64,000 nt of DNA, taken from contig OY728128.1 in NCBI GenBank assembly GCA_963277665.1, positions 1,350,558,356 through 1,350,622,355 of the forward strand, given 5' to 3'. Made by a program: the position numbers and the translations under genes. Source of the DNA: Viscum album (taxonomy: Eukaryota > Streptophyta > Magnoliopsida > Santalales > Viscaceae). Positions within the stretch are counted from its first letter, which is position 1, and each line of letters starts with the position of its first letter. The notes beneath the pieces were generated by a model. The model had not been told where the DNA came from. It was given only the letters and a program-made list of their open reading frames with translations, and made no database searches. Shown here piece after piece: positions 11,040 to 22,515 of the stretch.

Positions 11040-13200
11040 CATGAGACATTGTATTGAGTGTAGGACACTTATGGTCATTCAATTCTCTCTTCTACTTACA
11101 TGGGTTCTTCATATTTAAAATCTTTTTCTAAAGTATAAAACCTATTTGTAAGAGCAACACTATCTTGTAGAAGAGATTTGACTTTTCTTGAACTTCTATA
11201 TGAGGTATCCATGTACCTCCTCTATCTGTAATAAATGGATTTATATCCAAAGTTAAAACAACAAAAACAATATCCATATAAATTTTTTCTTCTGTAAGTA
11301 GTAGGATATGATTGTTTTTCTTCTTTATTGAAATCCTAGATCTCTCCCATTCAAATAGATCCTTGTCTCTTCATAATATGACATAGTATGACCCATATAT
11401 CCATATAACTAACACTTCATGAGAGGGAATGTCTTATCACTTATATTTTTCTGCATTCTTTCTTCCTTGGGAAAAATTTTTGACTGAATATTATTCCTAG
11501 AAGCTTGAGGATAGTCTTATGTTATCCTTTTAGTTTGATTTAAGGGTCTCTTTTTCATCACTTCTGGTGGTTTTATAACATGATCAACTTTCATCTTTCG
11601 TTTATTCTGGTCCATTTTATTTTCATCATTTAATTTTTTTGGCATTGCAACCGATTCCACTATTTCCCATGTGTGTGGGTATTTGATCACTCAAAATATT
11701 TTTAACTCCATCAAACCCATGTTTTTCTCTCTCCAGCAGCTCAGCATCTGAGAACCTACCAAATTTTATTTTCTTATTTGATTCTTTTGAACTTGATTCA
11801 CTTTTTTACATACTCCTAAGAGTAATAACTTCTTCTTCAAGTCCCCTAATAGTTTTGGACTTCTCCTTCAGTCTCGAGGTAAGATCATTGATGACCTTTT
11901 CTTGTTATTCAATTCTAAGATTTAGTTCCACTACATCATCTATCCTTGTGAGTATTGATGATTGTACTTTCACAAGTTCTTCCAATCATTCAATTTCATA
12001 TTCAAGATGATCAACATATTATGATGATTCTTACACCATTTCTTTCCACTTATTGCATCTCTTACACTTATTCTCAAGATTAAAAAAAATCTTTGTTAAG
12101 TTGTAACTTGGGATCGGTATTAGTTGTCAACTGGTTATCTATAGCTTTATCTATTGATGGTTCTTATTTTTCAATGGTAGCCATCATGGAAGCATAGTTT
12201 CTAGTTTTAAATTATGGTTATTCTTCCTCACAGATTTCATTATCATCGCCTTCCTCTTCAAAGAAAAAACTCTTATTTTTTACTTTATTTCTATATTTGA
12301 AGTCTCCATTTTTTAAAAACCTTTTCTGAGGCTTCTCAATGTGTTCAACTTATCTTTCTTCATCTTCTAACTTTCTTGATCACTAAGAGGCAATCTTCCC
12401 AACTTTTCCACAACGAAAGTAACCCATAGGAAACTTCTATTTTAAATTTCCCTTTTCCCTTCTAGAACTTCTTGGAAATGAGAGAAATAATTTATTTTTC
12501 CTCATCATCTTCACCACTAATATATTTTAAAAATTTTAGTTTACATGGCTTTGAACTCTATTTCCTTACTCACTCGAGCCGTAGCATCTTCTTTCTTGAC
12601 TCTCATTTCATATTCCACTAGGATTCTTAGCAAATCATCTAGAGAAAGTTTGTAAAGATATCTTTCCTCAAGAGCTGACACCTTTTCATTTTATAGGGGT
12701 GGAAGTCTTCTCAATATTTTATTTACAATTTCAACATATTTTATTTCATTGCCTAAACCTCGAACTTCTCCAACCACTTCAGTAATTATATTGAAGAAGG
12801 ATTCTGCATTCTTATCAGGATGCATCTTTATATCGTCAAACCTATTGTGCAAGACTTGTAATCTCACCTCCTTAACTTTTATATCTCCTTCATAAATATT
12901 TTCAAGTTTATCCCACATGAAATTTGCTGAGGTGAAACTCATCACCTTTAGATAGATCTGATTAAAAAGGCCTATAGTGAGAGCATTCTGCGATTCAGCG
13001 TCTGCATCAAGAATTTTTGTATCTGCTTCAGTCATATCCATCCCTGCTGGATTAGTAACTTATATTCCTTGAAAATTAGAAAACAGAACTTCCATTACAA
13101 GAGATATTAGATGATATCTCATTCTTTTCTTCCAGATCTGAAAATTACTTTCATCAAAGAGGGGGACTCCCCTGACATTGGTTGAATTCTCTATGACGTT
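11040..13200 (-). pseudogene. Decayed copia GAG, RLC-1
   Basis: GAG forms the virus-like particle. It begins just inside the PBS with GVPLFDESNFQIWKKRM (about 13110-13180). The best piece (13041-12691) has NALTIGLFNQIYLKVMS, MWDKLENIYEGD and VNKILRRLPP, the capsid fold of copia GAG (UBN2 type). Downstream is Lys- and Ser-rich sequence with many stops (11400-12690). A relic of a zinc knuckle (YGYMGHT with the Cys residues mostly lost) lies near 11360-11410. No intact GAG can be made. Confidence 0.85.
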
Positions 13201-13228
13201 AAGACTGATCAAACACTAGGAACCACCC

Positions 13229-13239
13229 CTCTGATACCA
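13229..13239 (-). other. Primer-binding site of RLC-1 (initiator-Met tRNA type)
   Basis: The - strand reads TGGTATCAGAG, complementary to the 3' end of plant initiator-Met tRNA, two bases from the 5' LTR end. It marks the LTR/internal boundary. Confidence 0.88.
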
Positions 13240-13241
13240 CT

Positions 13242-14454
13242 TTAAGGACCCTGGGACACCCTTATAGGGGGTGAATTAGGGTGTCAAATTTTCTTTCAAA
13301 ATGTTATATCTTGTTCCCTTTTTATAAGGAACCGATTAGACCTGTCAGACATACACATGAAAAGAGAAAACAAATCAATTTTTACATGGTTTACCACTAA
13401 GGGCTAGTCCATGGAGCATATGCTGAAAAGTTTTCGGTCATACAAAATTACACTAATATTCAATAGTTTTTGTATTACATAGTTTTGTTCACAGTCACTC
13501 TATTTCAAGATCACTGCCTTCACAATAGTTCAGGGATTGCTCATTGCATCCCTCAGATCACTTCCATCGACTCCCCTGAGATCACTGCCTTGAGATAAGT
13601 CTAACTCTGTTTATCAATTTAAAGGTCACTTCAATAGATTTTTCATTTAAGTATTTATCTCTATTCATAAGGAGACACTTCTTTCATTGAAGTCTAGAAT
13701 TGATGCACTTGAAAAAATTGAACCACTAAACTGGATATTTAGAACATGTAATCAGCTTACACTGATAATTGCACACAACACCTACCTTGTGCATGCATGA
13801 TCTTACTTTTGTGTGCAATATTTCCTTTTCGTGGAAGATCCACTATTGGTGCACAAGATTTTTCTTCCGTACACAAGATTAGCTTTGGTGCACAAGATTA
13901 ACCCTCTTCCAATCTTTTGTGTACAAATATTTCATGCGGAAGATCAACCAGATTTTTATTGCCAAATTCTTAAGTCTTTTATGGGGGTAGGTGCCTATTT
14001 ATAGGCCTCAATGACCCTGAATGAAGGTTTCCAATGTGTCTTTTTCTATTTGTTCAAGATTCTTCATGAGCACGCAAAACCCCTTTTGACGTCGTGTTGG
14101 GCACGTAAGATTATTCTACGCAACCTCTTCTTTTGTGCACATTTAATTCTTGCACTCACTTTTTTCCTTTGCCATATTTTGATGCACTAATCCCAAATTA
14201 GTCCTTGCACGCAACTTTCTAAACACCCTTTAAACTTGTGTGCAATTCCCTTTTCCAAACACAAATTTCTCCATTTTCTTATTTTTAGGCCCAAAAATTT
14301 GGAAAACATTGGGAAATGATGCCACCTTCAATATTGTTGTCTACTTAAACTATATGATCCCTTTCTTGAAAAAAAATTCTGAAATTCCAATAAGGATTGA
14401 AAATAAAAACAAACCATACTCCATTTCATGCCTAGAATGGTTATGGTTCCAACA
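13242..14454 (-). repeat. 5' LTR of RLC-1
   Basis: 1213 bp, paired with 6204-7414. Its outer edge (CCAACA on +, TGTTGG on -) meets the right target duplication. Substitutions, including many C/T and G/A changes, separate the two LTRs, so the insertion is not recent. Confidence 0.92.
13995..14004 (-). promoter_or_regulatory. TATA box in the RLC-1 5' LTR
   Basis: - strand CTATAAATAG, identical in the 3' LTR at 6957-6966. In the 5' LTR it would start the genomic transcript toward lower coordinates. Confidence 0.65.
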
Positions 14455-14459
14455 CACGA
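14455..14459. repeat. Right target-site duplication of RLC-1 (CACGA)
   Basis: Pairs with CATGA at 6199-6203 (one substitution). RLG-2 integrase resumes immediately after it. Confidence 0.85.
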
Positions 14460-14700
14460 TGTGTTCCATATATCTATGCTACGGAAGTACATTCCAAACC
14501 CAACACATGTGCTCGTCTTTGATGAAATAGAGTTGGAACTTGACATTTCATACTGTGAAGAACCCATCCAGATTCCTGATACTAGAGAGAAATTATTGAG
14601 GAATCGGGTGACTCATTTGGTAAAGGTGCACTGGATAAATCAAAAAATGGAATAAGCAACATGGGAATCATAGGATTCTATGAAGGAGAACTACTCACAT
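14455..14700 (+). pseudogene. Integrase C-terminus (chromodomain-like) of RLG-2, right of the copia insertion
   Basis: Continues the frame broken at 6203: VFHISMLRKYIPNPTHVL, then the EEPIQIPD...KLLRNR...LVKVHW...EEATWE pattern that closes chromovirus integrases and helps guide insertion to chromatin. The open piece is 14428-14655. A stop in the EATWES region precedes the last residues (IFRR) near 14695. The purine tract and LTR follow at once. Confidence 0.88.
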
Positions 14701-14747
14701 ATTTTTAGAAGGTAATAGCCCTAAAATTTTGAGGGTGAAATTTTTAT

Positions 14748-14759
14748 AGGAGGGAAGAA
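14748..14759 (+). other. Polypurine tract of RLG-2
   Basis: GGAGGGAAGAA directly before the 3' LTR start. The homologous place in RLG-4 reads GGGGAAGAA. Confidence 0.75.
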
Positions 14760-17700
14760 CATATCACCCCAAGAATTTACCATATTTTCCTTTTAAAATA
14801 AATTTAATTTTGTAGATATCTTGAAAAACATGTAATACTAAGTTATTTTACAGTGCACACAACACCTGATTTAAGCAAAACACTATTTAGTCATGTTTTG
14901 CAGAGTCAATTAAATTCTAACACCTTTTAGAGAATTTATATAGTAAATTTATATGTTATATATGAGATAAAATATTTTTACATTCATCAAATATATTTTA
15001 TTAGGCATAAGATTAGAAAAACCCAATTTTACACATTAAAAACTATATTTTTATAAAATTATATTTACTACCTTTTAATTGCACACCTATTTTAAATATA
15101 AATTTTGGAAATTTTATAAATGAAATATTAAAAAATAAAATTAATTTTTGAAATTAAAACATAAAAATTAGTTTAGGGTGAATTTTTGGTATTTTTTAGA
15201 GAAATTTTATTTTTTTAATGAATAGTGAAAAATACTGAATTTTAATTCAAAAATAATTTTTCATATAATTTATTTATAAGGTTAAATTATGTTCATAATT
15301 GGTTATAAAGTTAAATTAGATAAATTATACATAAATTAATTCAATTTAGTTCATTTTAATCAATTTCACTTTGAAATTTGATATAAAAACTTACCAAAAT
15401 TTTGAACATTTTTACTTTAAAAATCAGCTTTATCATCCCATTTGTGAGATTAAATTTAAATTAATGTCTGGAAATTATATGATTGGAGTTTGAAAAAATG
15501 GATTCCATGTTTTTAATTAGAATAATTTATAATTTATAACAATTTCAACTAATTTTTTGACAAAAAATATTAGTAAAAGAGATTAAAATTAATTACAGAG
15601 ATAAAGAGGAAAATTAGCTTAATAAGGGACTAAACCTTAAACTTAAGGGCCAAAATGACCTAAATTTTTTTTAAAAAGATATTATCTAGAAAAATTTAGA
15701 CCTTATCATCCCTTTTCATTTATTTTTACCATTATTGGATCCACTTTTCATATGAAAAACTTGGTTGGAATTCCCTTTTCAAAAATTTACAGGAATGCCA
15801 CTCCTCCTCTACTATAAAAAGGTACTCACCCCTCCCATTTATTCACAGCTATAAATCCCTTTGTATCACAAAAAATATGATAAAATAATCTCCCAAAATC
15901 TCTCCCCTCAAACTATAATCCTCACCTTGGGCATAAATTTAACCAAGTAAGTGTTTTGGTATAAACCAAAAAAAGTTACCCGAAAAAGACGTAACATCCT
16001 TCCATAAGCTCGTTTGTTTTATTTTCCTTATCCACCCACTTAACTATTATTATTACATTATTATATAATAACTTTAGTATCCTCAATATAATTATATTTT
16101 TTTATCATAAGTTTTTTACTTACACTTACACACACCTCCATCTAATGGGTAATTAACTTACTATTTATGTGTACGATAAACTACCACCTCGCAAAATGAT
16201 GTCGTTCATTTTTCCTTTACCACCTCTCATGGTTGGTAACTATGATATAAAAGTTAATTATATATGAAATATATTATATTTTTAATGTATTTATAAATTT
16301 TTAATTTTTATATAACACATACCTTCATGTTTTCCATTTTGTGGGAATGCGATAACCACATTTGTGGAAGTGTGGACTACCGCCGCCTCAAAGTGATGTG
16401 ATTTATTCATTATATACGTGGAATGTATAAAGTATGATTTTAAAAAAAATATGTAACATGTATGAAATAAATTTTATACTTTAATTATAATATAAATATA
16501 TATCATTTACTTTTTATTCTTTTAAATATGGTAAATAAATGAAAGTAGTGTTCATGTGTATATACGGCCTACCGTCTCCATGAATTGTGCATTTCATTTC
16601 CTATATCCAAATTTTATAGATTATCATAAATACATATATACTGGATATATATGATATTTATTTCATGTTTTACATTCTTGAGATGATGAAATCATGATAT
16701 AATTAATAATAACAACAAGTAACAATTCAAAACATACTCAAAAAATTAGGTAATTAACACCTGAAATAGTAAAAATAATGAAAGTTTATTAACAAATGGG
16801 TAATAAGATATTATAAGAAGATTATATATGATATTATAAATATTATTATGGTTATGTTATAAATTATTAACATGATTAAAACCATTATAAATTATTTTGA
16901 GGAACATTCACCCAAAAAGAAATACAAGGTAAGGGATTTCATTACAATTTACATTCCATTGAGACTTATTTATTATTATGAACCAATTCACTTCTATATG
17001 GTGTACATATTACCCTTTGACATATCATATCATGAATATTATTATTCTCATGATAATATAATTTTAATTTAATGTTATTTCTTCATGGGTATTATGATTC
17101 AAATGTTTCAAAGTGTTATGGGAAACTTTGGAGTGTTTAAAGATTATTTTCCTCAAGAATGTTTTAACGGTATTTCAATGGTATTTTCATTCATCAAAAT
17201 TAAAAACCCTTATTATTACTTATCCTCTATAGAGTAAATATTAATAAATCTGTATTATTTATTCAATATGGATATTTGTTAAGGCATATTTTTTATTGAT
17301 TGAATCAATTATTTGATATGAATAATGCTTTAAACAGTTAGTGACTGGTGGGTCCCAGACTTTATATAGCCCATAATACATTGATAGGTTCTCATAAGAC
17401 AAATAATTTGGAAAAATTAAATTATTTTCTACTCATAGTTTTAAACCATCTTGTGAAAGTTCTTGACGGTATAGGTTTTCATAAGCCTGAGATATGATGT
17501 TCAATAATTAAGCATTTTCTTCATAGATATTTCAATTATTATAATTATTAATCTTGATATTTTTATATTATAAAATATATGGATGAATTTAATTCTCAAT
17601 TTATTGACTAAATGGAATTTGTTTGAGTTATTTACCTTTCTATATTGATTATTCCTTATCTAGTTATTTAAATGGAATTTGTTCTAATTTATTCACCTTT

Positions 17701-18013
17701 CCATGTTGATTTATTATCATTGATCCATTACTTATTCCATTATACTCACCCTTACTAATCATTTGAGCTCACCCTTATTATGTTTACTTTCCACAGGTTA
17801 TGAATATGAATACTTTTAATGGTTTTCATGGATGTTGAGATTTTATTTTTTTTATGCTTTATTTATTTTCCAAATTTAATATAGGTATCATGTATGTAAT
17901 CTTATTTTTTAAAATGGCTAAACTATTTGGTCCCTTGGTATTTTAATCTTATATCTATGTAAAAGTAATAAATTAATGCACCACCTCTAGCCTTTTAGGG
18001 TTGGGTAATTACA
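14760..18013 (+). repeat. 3' LTR of RLG-2 (3.25 kb, very AT-rich)
   Basis: Starts at a mutated TG (CATATCACCCC) after the purine tract and ends GGGTAATTACA. Blocks match the RLG-4 LTRs in reverse orientation, for example the GGTGAATTTTTGG ... AATAGTGAAAAATACTG stretch near 15175-15235 against the - strand of 28720-28790. Length agrees with the ~3.3 kb RLG-4 LTRs. It holds several copies of a GTGTAC...ACTACCGCCTC-like motif (see 16150-16620). The open frame 16872-17072 has no support as a gene. Confidence 0.8.
16150..16620 (+). repeat. Degenerate internal tandem units in the RLG-2 LTR
   Basis: Three diverged copies, each with a GTGTAC/GTGGA word, then CTACC and a CCTC or CTCC word, then a GATGTCGTT/GATGTGATT/TTGTGCATT word and a TATTC/CATTTC end. 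They occur near 16168, 16366 and 16555, about 190 bp apart. Matching units occur in the RLG-4 LTRs. Confidence 0.6.
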
Positions 18014-18029
18014 GAGAGTGTACAGCGGA

Positions 18030-19080
18030 AAATACCCTGCAGGAAAATCCACTTATTGATGAGACTCTAGTGGATTTTATGATTCAAACAATCCAATTCT
18101 TGGGTTAAGTGGGAGGTTGAGTATAGGCATGGATAATGGATCATATCTAGGAGTTTATGAGATAAAATCCACTGGTGTTCTATGGAGATAAGGGACCCAA
18201 TGAGCCTAAAAGTAGTTGGATAATATCCAGTGAATCTTTGAGTTCTTGAAGACCCCTAAGACCTATAAAATGGTATTCTCCACATATGTGCTAGAAGGAT
18301 TGGGTAGTAAGTGGTGAGATTTGATGGTTCTCTCAAAGAGACAAAAAGACCTCATGTGGACCACTTTAAAGGTGGATTTAAGTTGTAAGTTATACCCAAA
18401 GACCTTGAGGGTGGTGAAGGATAGTGAGTTCATGAAGTTATAGAAATAGGATTATTCGGTGATGGAGTATGCCAATCACTTTATTGAATCAGTCCATGTC
18501 TCTTAGGATCTTCTCATGATCAATTACCTTAAAGCTTGTAATTTTGAGATGGGCATGAGTCCTAAGATTAGATATTTGATAATATTTATTTTTATATTAT
18601 CCTATTCAGAGGTGGTTGATAAGTAATCTATGTAAGAGACTGATTTGAAGGGAAAGATAAGACTTGGTGGTGTTACTTTAGTGAGAGGAAACCAAAGTTC
18701 TTCATTAAGGTATAAGTGGAAGTGGTATGAGACTCATTGGGGTAGTGGAAAGAGTGTCCATCAGTCATTAGGTTCAGCTCTTGTGGCTTCTTCAGGGTGT
18801 AAGAATGATGAATATTATCAATTTTGGAAGTTTGTACATAGTAGATTATTTCTCAGAGACTATGAGAATGTTCCACCAGTGTGGACAGTCATGGCATGTC
18901 CAGTACTTCTTTTAGTTGACTTCATGGGGGAGCGGCATGAGATCCACTTTCTAGAAGGTATCTTAGGTATAGTTAGAGGCTTACGGGGGTGAAGGATATC
19001 ACCCTCATGATAAGGGATATTATCACTAAGGTAAGAATGTGTAGGGAAGGTATGATCCTGGGAATATCCATGTAGTAGAG
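18030..19080 (+). pseudogene. Decayed gypsy gag, RLG-3
   Basis: Particle protein. Readable blocks: EFMR.NPLVFYGDKGPNEP near 18150-18210, STYVLEGLGSKW near 18280-18310 (capsid core), SVMEYANHFIE near 18460-18490, then the open piece 18645-18992. Around 18834-18912 that piece ends with a decayed zinc-knuckle region (FLRDYENVPPVW) in which the Cys ligands are mostly lost. Stops are frequent. Confidence 0.75.
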
Positions 19081-19086
19081 TTTGTT

Positions 19087-19500
19087 TTAAGGGACTCGGA
19101 TTCTAGGATGCCTACCATGAGGGGTACGATTTTTATTACTTCTTCCATGGAATAAGTTTTATTTGACATTAGTGCATCCCATTCCTTTATTTCACTAAAA
19201 TTTATATATTATTTGGTTGTTAAATCTAAATTTATGTCATATGTTATGAATTTTATGACCCTATTGGGTAGGAGGAAAGGGAAAGGTTTCAAGTGCCCAG
19301 AGTACCATGTTTTGGATGTCAGCATGTAAGTTATCTAGGACTTCCTTATTTTGGACCTGGATGTTCTCAAAATTATAATCGGCATGGATCAGTTGATCAG
19401 TTTCATGGTTCTAGTCAATTTTTCTTACCAAAATGTCTAGTTTATTACTCCTAATAGGATCATTCATGTATTACATAATGAATGGGATCTGTGATTATGG
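19087..19500 (+). pseudogene. Decayed gypsy aspartic protease, RLG-3
   Basis: LFDISASHSFISLKF lies at about 19157-19203. The family motif is D-S/T-G-A-[ST]-H-S-F-I, so the catalytic Asp is present but Gly is changed to Ser. LDVLKIIIGMD near 19355-19390 corresponds to the second half (DVILGMDWL). Multiple stops. Confidence 0.72.
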
Positions 19501-19779
19501 AGGGAGGGACCAGATGCTTTAGATTTTGGGTTATTCTCATGTCAACTATCTAGGATGTTTCTCAAGGATTTTGTGTATAGTTTAATAGGATAACTTTTAA
19601 TGGTAATGTTTAGGTACCCATATGTGTTTCTAGATGATTTTTTAATATTAAATCCCTAGTGAGAGGTTGATTTCACCATTGATATACTCCCTAGGATGAG
19701 CTCAATTTCCTTGTCGTCTTATCAGTTGGATCTGGCCGATCTGAAGGGTTGAAGGTCTAGCTAGAGGATCTTGAGGGAA

Positions 19780-20455
19780 AGAGATTTATCCATATTAGCA
19801 TGTCACTATGGTATTCTCCGGTTTTATTTTCAAATAAGGTGGATGGAAGTATTTAACTTTTCATAGACTACCATATGCTTAATCAGGTGACCATGGAGAA
19901 TAAATACATTTTTACCAGAATAAATTATCTTTTTTATCATATCAGAGGGGATTGATAGTTTTCAAAGATAGACCTAAGATCCAACTTCCCCCATTTGAGG
20001 TTCTAAGAAGAGGATGTTCCAAAGGCATCAATTCAAAGCCAGTATGAACATTTTGACTATTTGATCATACCATTTGGGCTTACCAATGCTCGTGCAGTCA
20101 TTATGGAATTGATGAATTGGATCTCCCGTAACTTTTTAGACCCCTTCATGTTCATGTTTTTAGATGACATTTTGGTGTATTAAAAGATTATGGAGGAGCA
20201 TGTTGAACATCTTGATGTTTTTTTGTGTGTTTCTAGGGATCTTTATCTATATTCTAAGTTTTCCATGTGCTGTTTTTTGATCCAGGAAGTAAATTTTTTA
20301 GGCCATGTGATTTCTGAAGTAGTAGTTTCAGTGGATCCAGAGAATTTTAAATTAGTTATGTCTTTGGAGGGGCCTAATAATGTGTTCAATATCCATATAT
20401 TTTTTTCTTGGTTGGTTAATATAGATGTTTCATTCAGGACTTCTCCATGTTAGTT
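19780..20455 (+). pseudogene. Decayed gypsy reverse transcriptase, RLG-3
   Basis: Blocks: DYHMLNQVTMENKY (about 19870-19905), SKIDLRSN, FDYLIIPFGLTNARAVIMELMN (20055-20120), then FLDDILVY at 20157-20180 with both catalytic Asp residues intact and a stop just after. The open piece 20190-20453 has EEHVEHLDVF, FLGHVIS and VSVDPENFKLV, the RT thumb. The active-site box is the best preserved in the left stack. Confidence 0.82.
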
Positions 20456-20840
20456 TCCCCCTTGATGGCTTTGACCAGAAAAGGGTTGAAGTTTGAGGGT
20501 GATGAGAAGTGTTAGAGAAATTTTTAATAGTTTTATGCCCATTTTAAATCCAAACCATTTTTTTTATTTCTGAGACTAAGATTTCTTATGTAGTATATTA
20601 TGGTGCTTCTAGAGTGGGTTTGGGGTGTGTTCTGGTGAAGGATGAGCATGTGGTGGCCTATGTCTCATGAAATCTCTGTACAAATGAGATAAATTATCCC
20701 ACCCATGACCTAGAATTAGTATTTTTTATGATTTCACTAAAAACATGATGACATTACCTCTTGAGGGTCATTTTATAGTGTATCCAAATCATAAGAGCCT
20801 GAAGTATATTTTTATCCATAGGTACCAAAACCTCAAATAG
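20456..20840 (+). pseudogene. Decayed gypsy RNase H, RLG-3
   Basis: YGASRVGLGCVLVKDEHVVAYVS is readable near 20600-20670; the usual Asp before A-S is Gly. YPTHDLELV follows at about 20695-20720 with the catalytic Glu region. The C-terminal half is obscured by frameshifts. Confidence 0.65.
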
Positions 20841-22500
20841 ATATGATGGGTGGAGTACCTTCAAACATTTGGTTTCAATATTACTTATACACCTAGGAAG
20901 GGGAATTTGTTCATCGACACATTGAGCATAAATCTTATAGTTTTGAAAATTTGAGAATAAAGGGATGATTAGGGCCTGATGAGTTTGTTTAATAATCTGA
21001 GTCTGGTGGCACATGAGTAAAGAGAGTGGATGTTCTTGGCCAGCGTCTCTTATCGAATGGTTTTAGAGTGAGAAGGTATCTAACCTAGAGTTATAGTAGA
21101 TTACTAGTGCTTTAAATGGTTGGGAGACCTCAGTTGAGTGGTCTTGATCTCTTTATTCTCTCCTCTTTCAAAGATGGTTGGTATTTCCTTTTAATCTTGA
21201 TGTGGGAGGTGATGTATGAGGTGCATCATTCAAGTTGATTCATATATCATGGGGTGACTAATATGTTTTATACCTTGATAGGTTGGTATTGGTTTCCTGG
21301 TATAATTCATGCAGTAGAAGACATCATTTCTGTATGTTGACCTATTAGTGGATTAAAGAGTAACATCATAGACTAATCGGGTTGTTGCATCCACTTACCA
21401 TTCCAATGTGGAAGTGGGATGAGATCTCTATGGATTTTCTGATCAGTATACCTCATAATCCAAGTGGGAAAGATTCTATATGGGTGATTTTTAATCACCT
21501 GATAAAATAAAACAACTTTATTTCCATTTTAGAGTCAATGAAGGTAGAGGAACTCAGACTACAATATGTTTGAGAGGTTGTTCAACTTCATGGAGTTCCC
21601 TTGGTGATAGTTTCAGACCATGATGATCATTTTGCTTCCTATTTTTAGAATGGACTCTATGAGGAATTGGTAACCAAGATAATGTTAAGCGCTGTATATC
21701 ACCTATAGATGGATGGTCAGTTTGAGTATACCATCCAGACCCTAGAGGATATGTTGCGAGCATGCATGATTGATTTTGGAAGTTCATGGGAAAATATCCT
21801 ACCATTGGTCAAGTTTTTTTATAACAACAAATATCAAGACTCAATCAAGATGTCCCCATATAAGTTGTTGTAAGGGTGGACTTTCCAATCCACATTGGTA
21901 TGAGGTGGGTGATCATTCCTTAGTGAGATTAAGTTTTATCCAGGAGATAAATGAGATATTTAAGCTAATTTAGAAACATCTAGTAATAGATCATGTTCTA
22001 AAAAATTAATATTTTGACCTTAATCATCACCTATTAGAGTTTTGGGTTGGTGATCAGGTGTTTTTGTGGGAATCCTTTCAACTGGGACAATGTCATTTAA
22101 GTAAATAGGGAAAGTTTGTGTCGTGTTATGTTGGGTCATTTTGTGTTTCAAAACATCTTGGGAAGGTATCCTACCAATTGTAGTTTCCACCATGAATAAC
22201 CTCAATCCATGATATATTAAAATTTTCCCAATTGAAGAGATACCATATAGACCCATCTCATGTGTTAGATTGGGAGGATTTGGAGCTTTATCATGATACC
22301 ACCATTGTGGAATAGCCAGCTCATATCTTGGATTATCAGAACAAGGTGATCTATCATAATTAGATCTCATTGGTCTATGTTCTCTAGTATTGAAGTATAA
22401 ATATCCATGATATGTGTGAGAAGGAAACTTTGGTGAGGGATTATTATCCTTACCTATTTTCTTCTAAGGGTTCCTAAGGAATTTTTGGTGGTAGAAAGTG
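20841..22500 (+). pseudogene. Decayed gypsy integrase, RLG-3
   Basis: Visible blocks: PMWKWDEISMDFL (21403-21440), IWVIFNHLIK (21478-21507, the first catalytic Asp is Asn), VSDHDDHFAS (second Asp kept), MDGQFEYTIQTLEDMLRACM (third acidic residue region near 21730) and PLVKFFYNN. The zinc finger and the C-terminal tail are hard to read. Many stops and at least two frame changes. Confidence 0.8.
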
Positions 22501-22504
22501 GAAT

Positions 22505-22513
22505 GGTGGGGAG
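22505..22513 (+). other. Polypurine tract of RLG-3
   Basis: GTGGGGAG just before TGTGACACCC at 22516. Confidence 0.65.
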
Positions 22514-22515
22514 TT

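Larger units (their letters stand above)
6204..14454 (-). mobile_element. RLC-1: complete but degenerate Ty1/copia retrotransposon
   Basis: An 8251-bp element on the - strand with copia domain order GAG, protease, integrase, RT, RNase H. LTRs of about 1.2 kb lie at 13242-14454 (5') and 6204-7414 (3'). An initiator-Met PBS, a polypurine tract and a 5-bp target duplication are all visible. The LTR begins TGTTGGAACC on the - strand. Every domain carries stops or frameshifts, so it is dead. The lineage within copia is not assigned; the size and 1.2-kb LTRs exclude the smallest plant lineages. About 500 bp without recognisable coding lies between RNase H and the polypurine tract. Confidence 0.93.
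3690..18013 (+). mobile_element. RLG-2: Ty3/gypsy chromovirus, 5'-truncated, split by a copia element
   Basis: Body: RT, RNase H and integrase at about 3690-6203, interrupted by RLC-1 (6204-14454), then resuming at 14455-14700 with the integrase tail, a polypurine tract and a 3.25-kb 3' LTR (14760-18013). gag and protease are absent, replaced upstream by RLG-1 sequence. The LTR is a diverged relative of the RLG-4 LTR in opposite orientation, so the two are one family. At 18013 it abuts the gag region of RLG-3, which has lost or been separated from its 5' LTR. The simplest reading is that RLG-2 inserted into RLG-3. Confidence 0.75.

Noticed and set aside
13229..13239. tRNA-like word TGGTATCAGAG as part of a tRNA gene
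   Set aside because: It is the primer-binding site, placed at the LTR edge; no tRNA fold surrounds it (same at 43758 and 54364).
16872..17072. 66-codon frame in the RLG-2 LTR
   Set aside because: Tyr/Ile-rich product of AT-rich LTR sequence; not present in the related RLG-4 LTRs as far as I can see.
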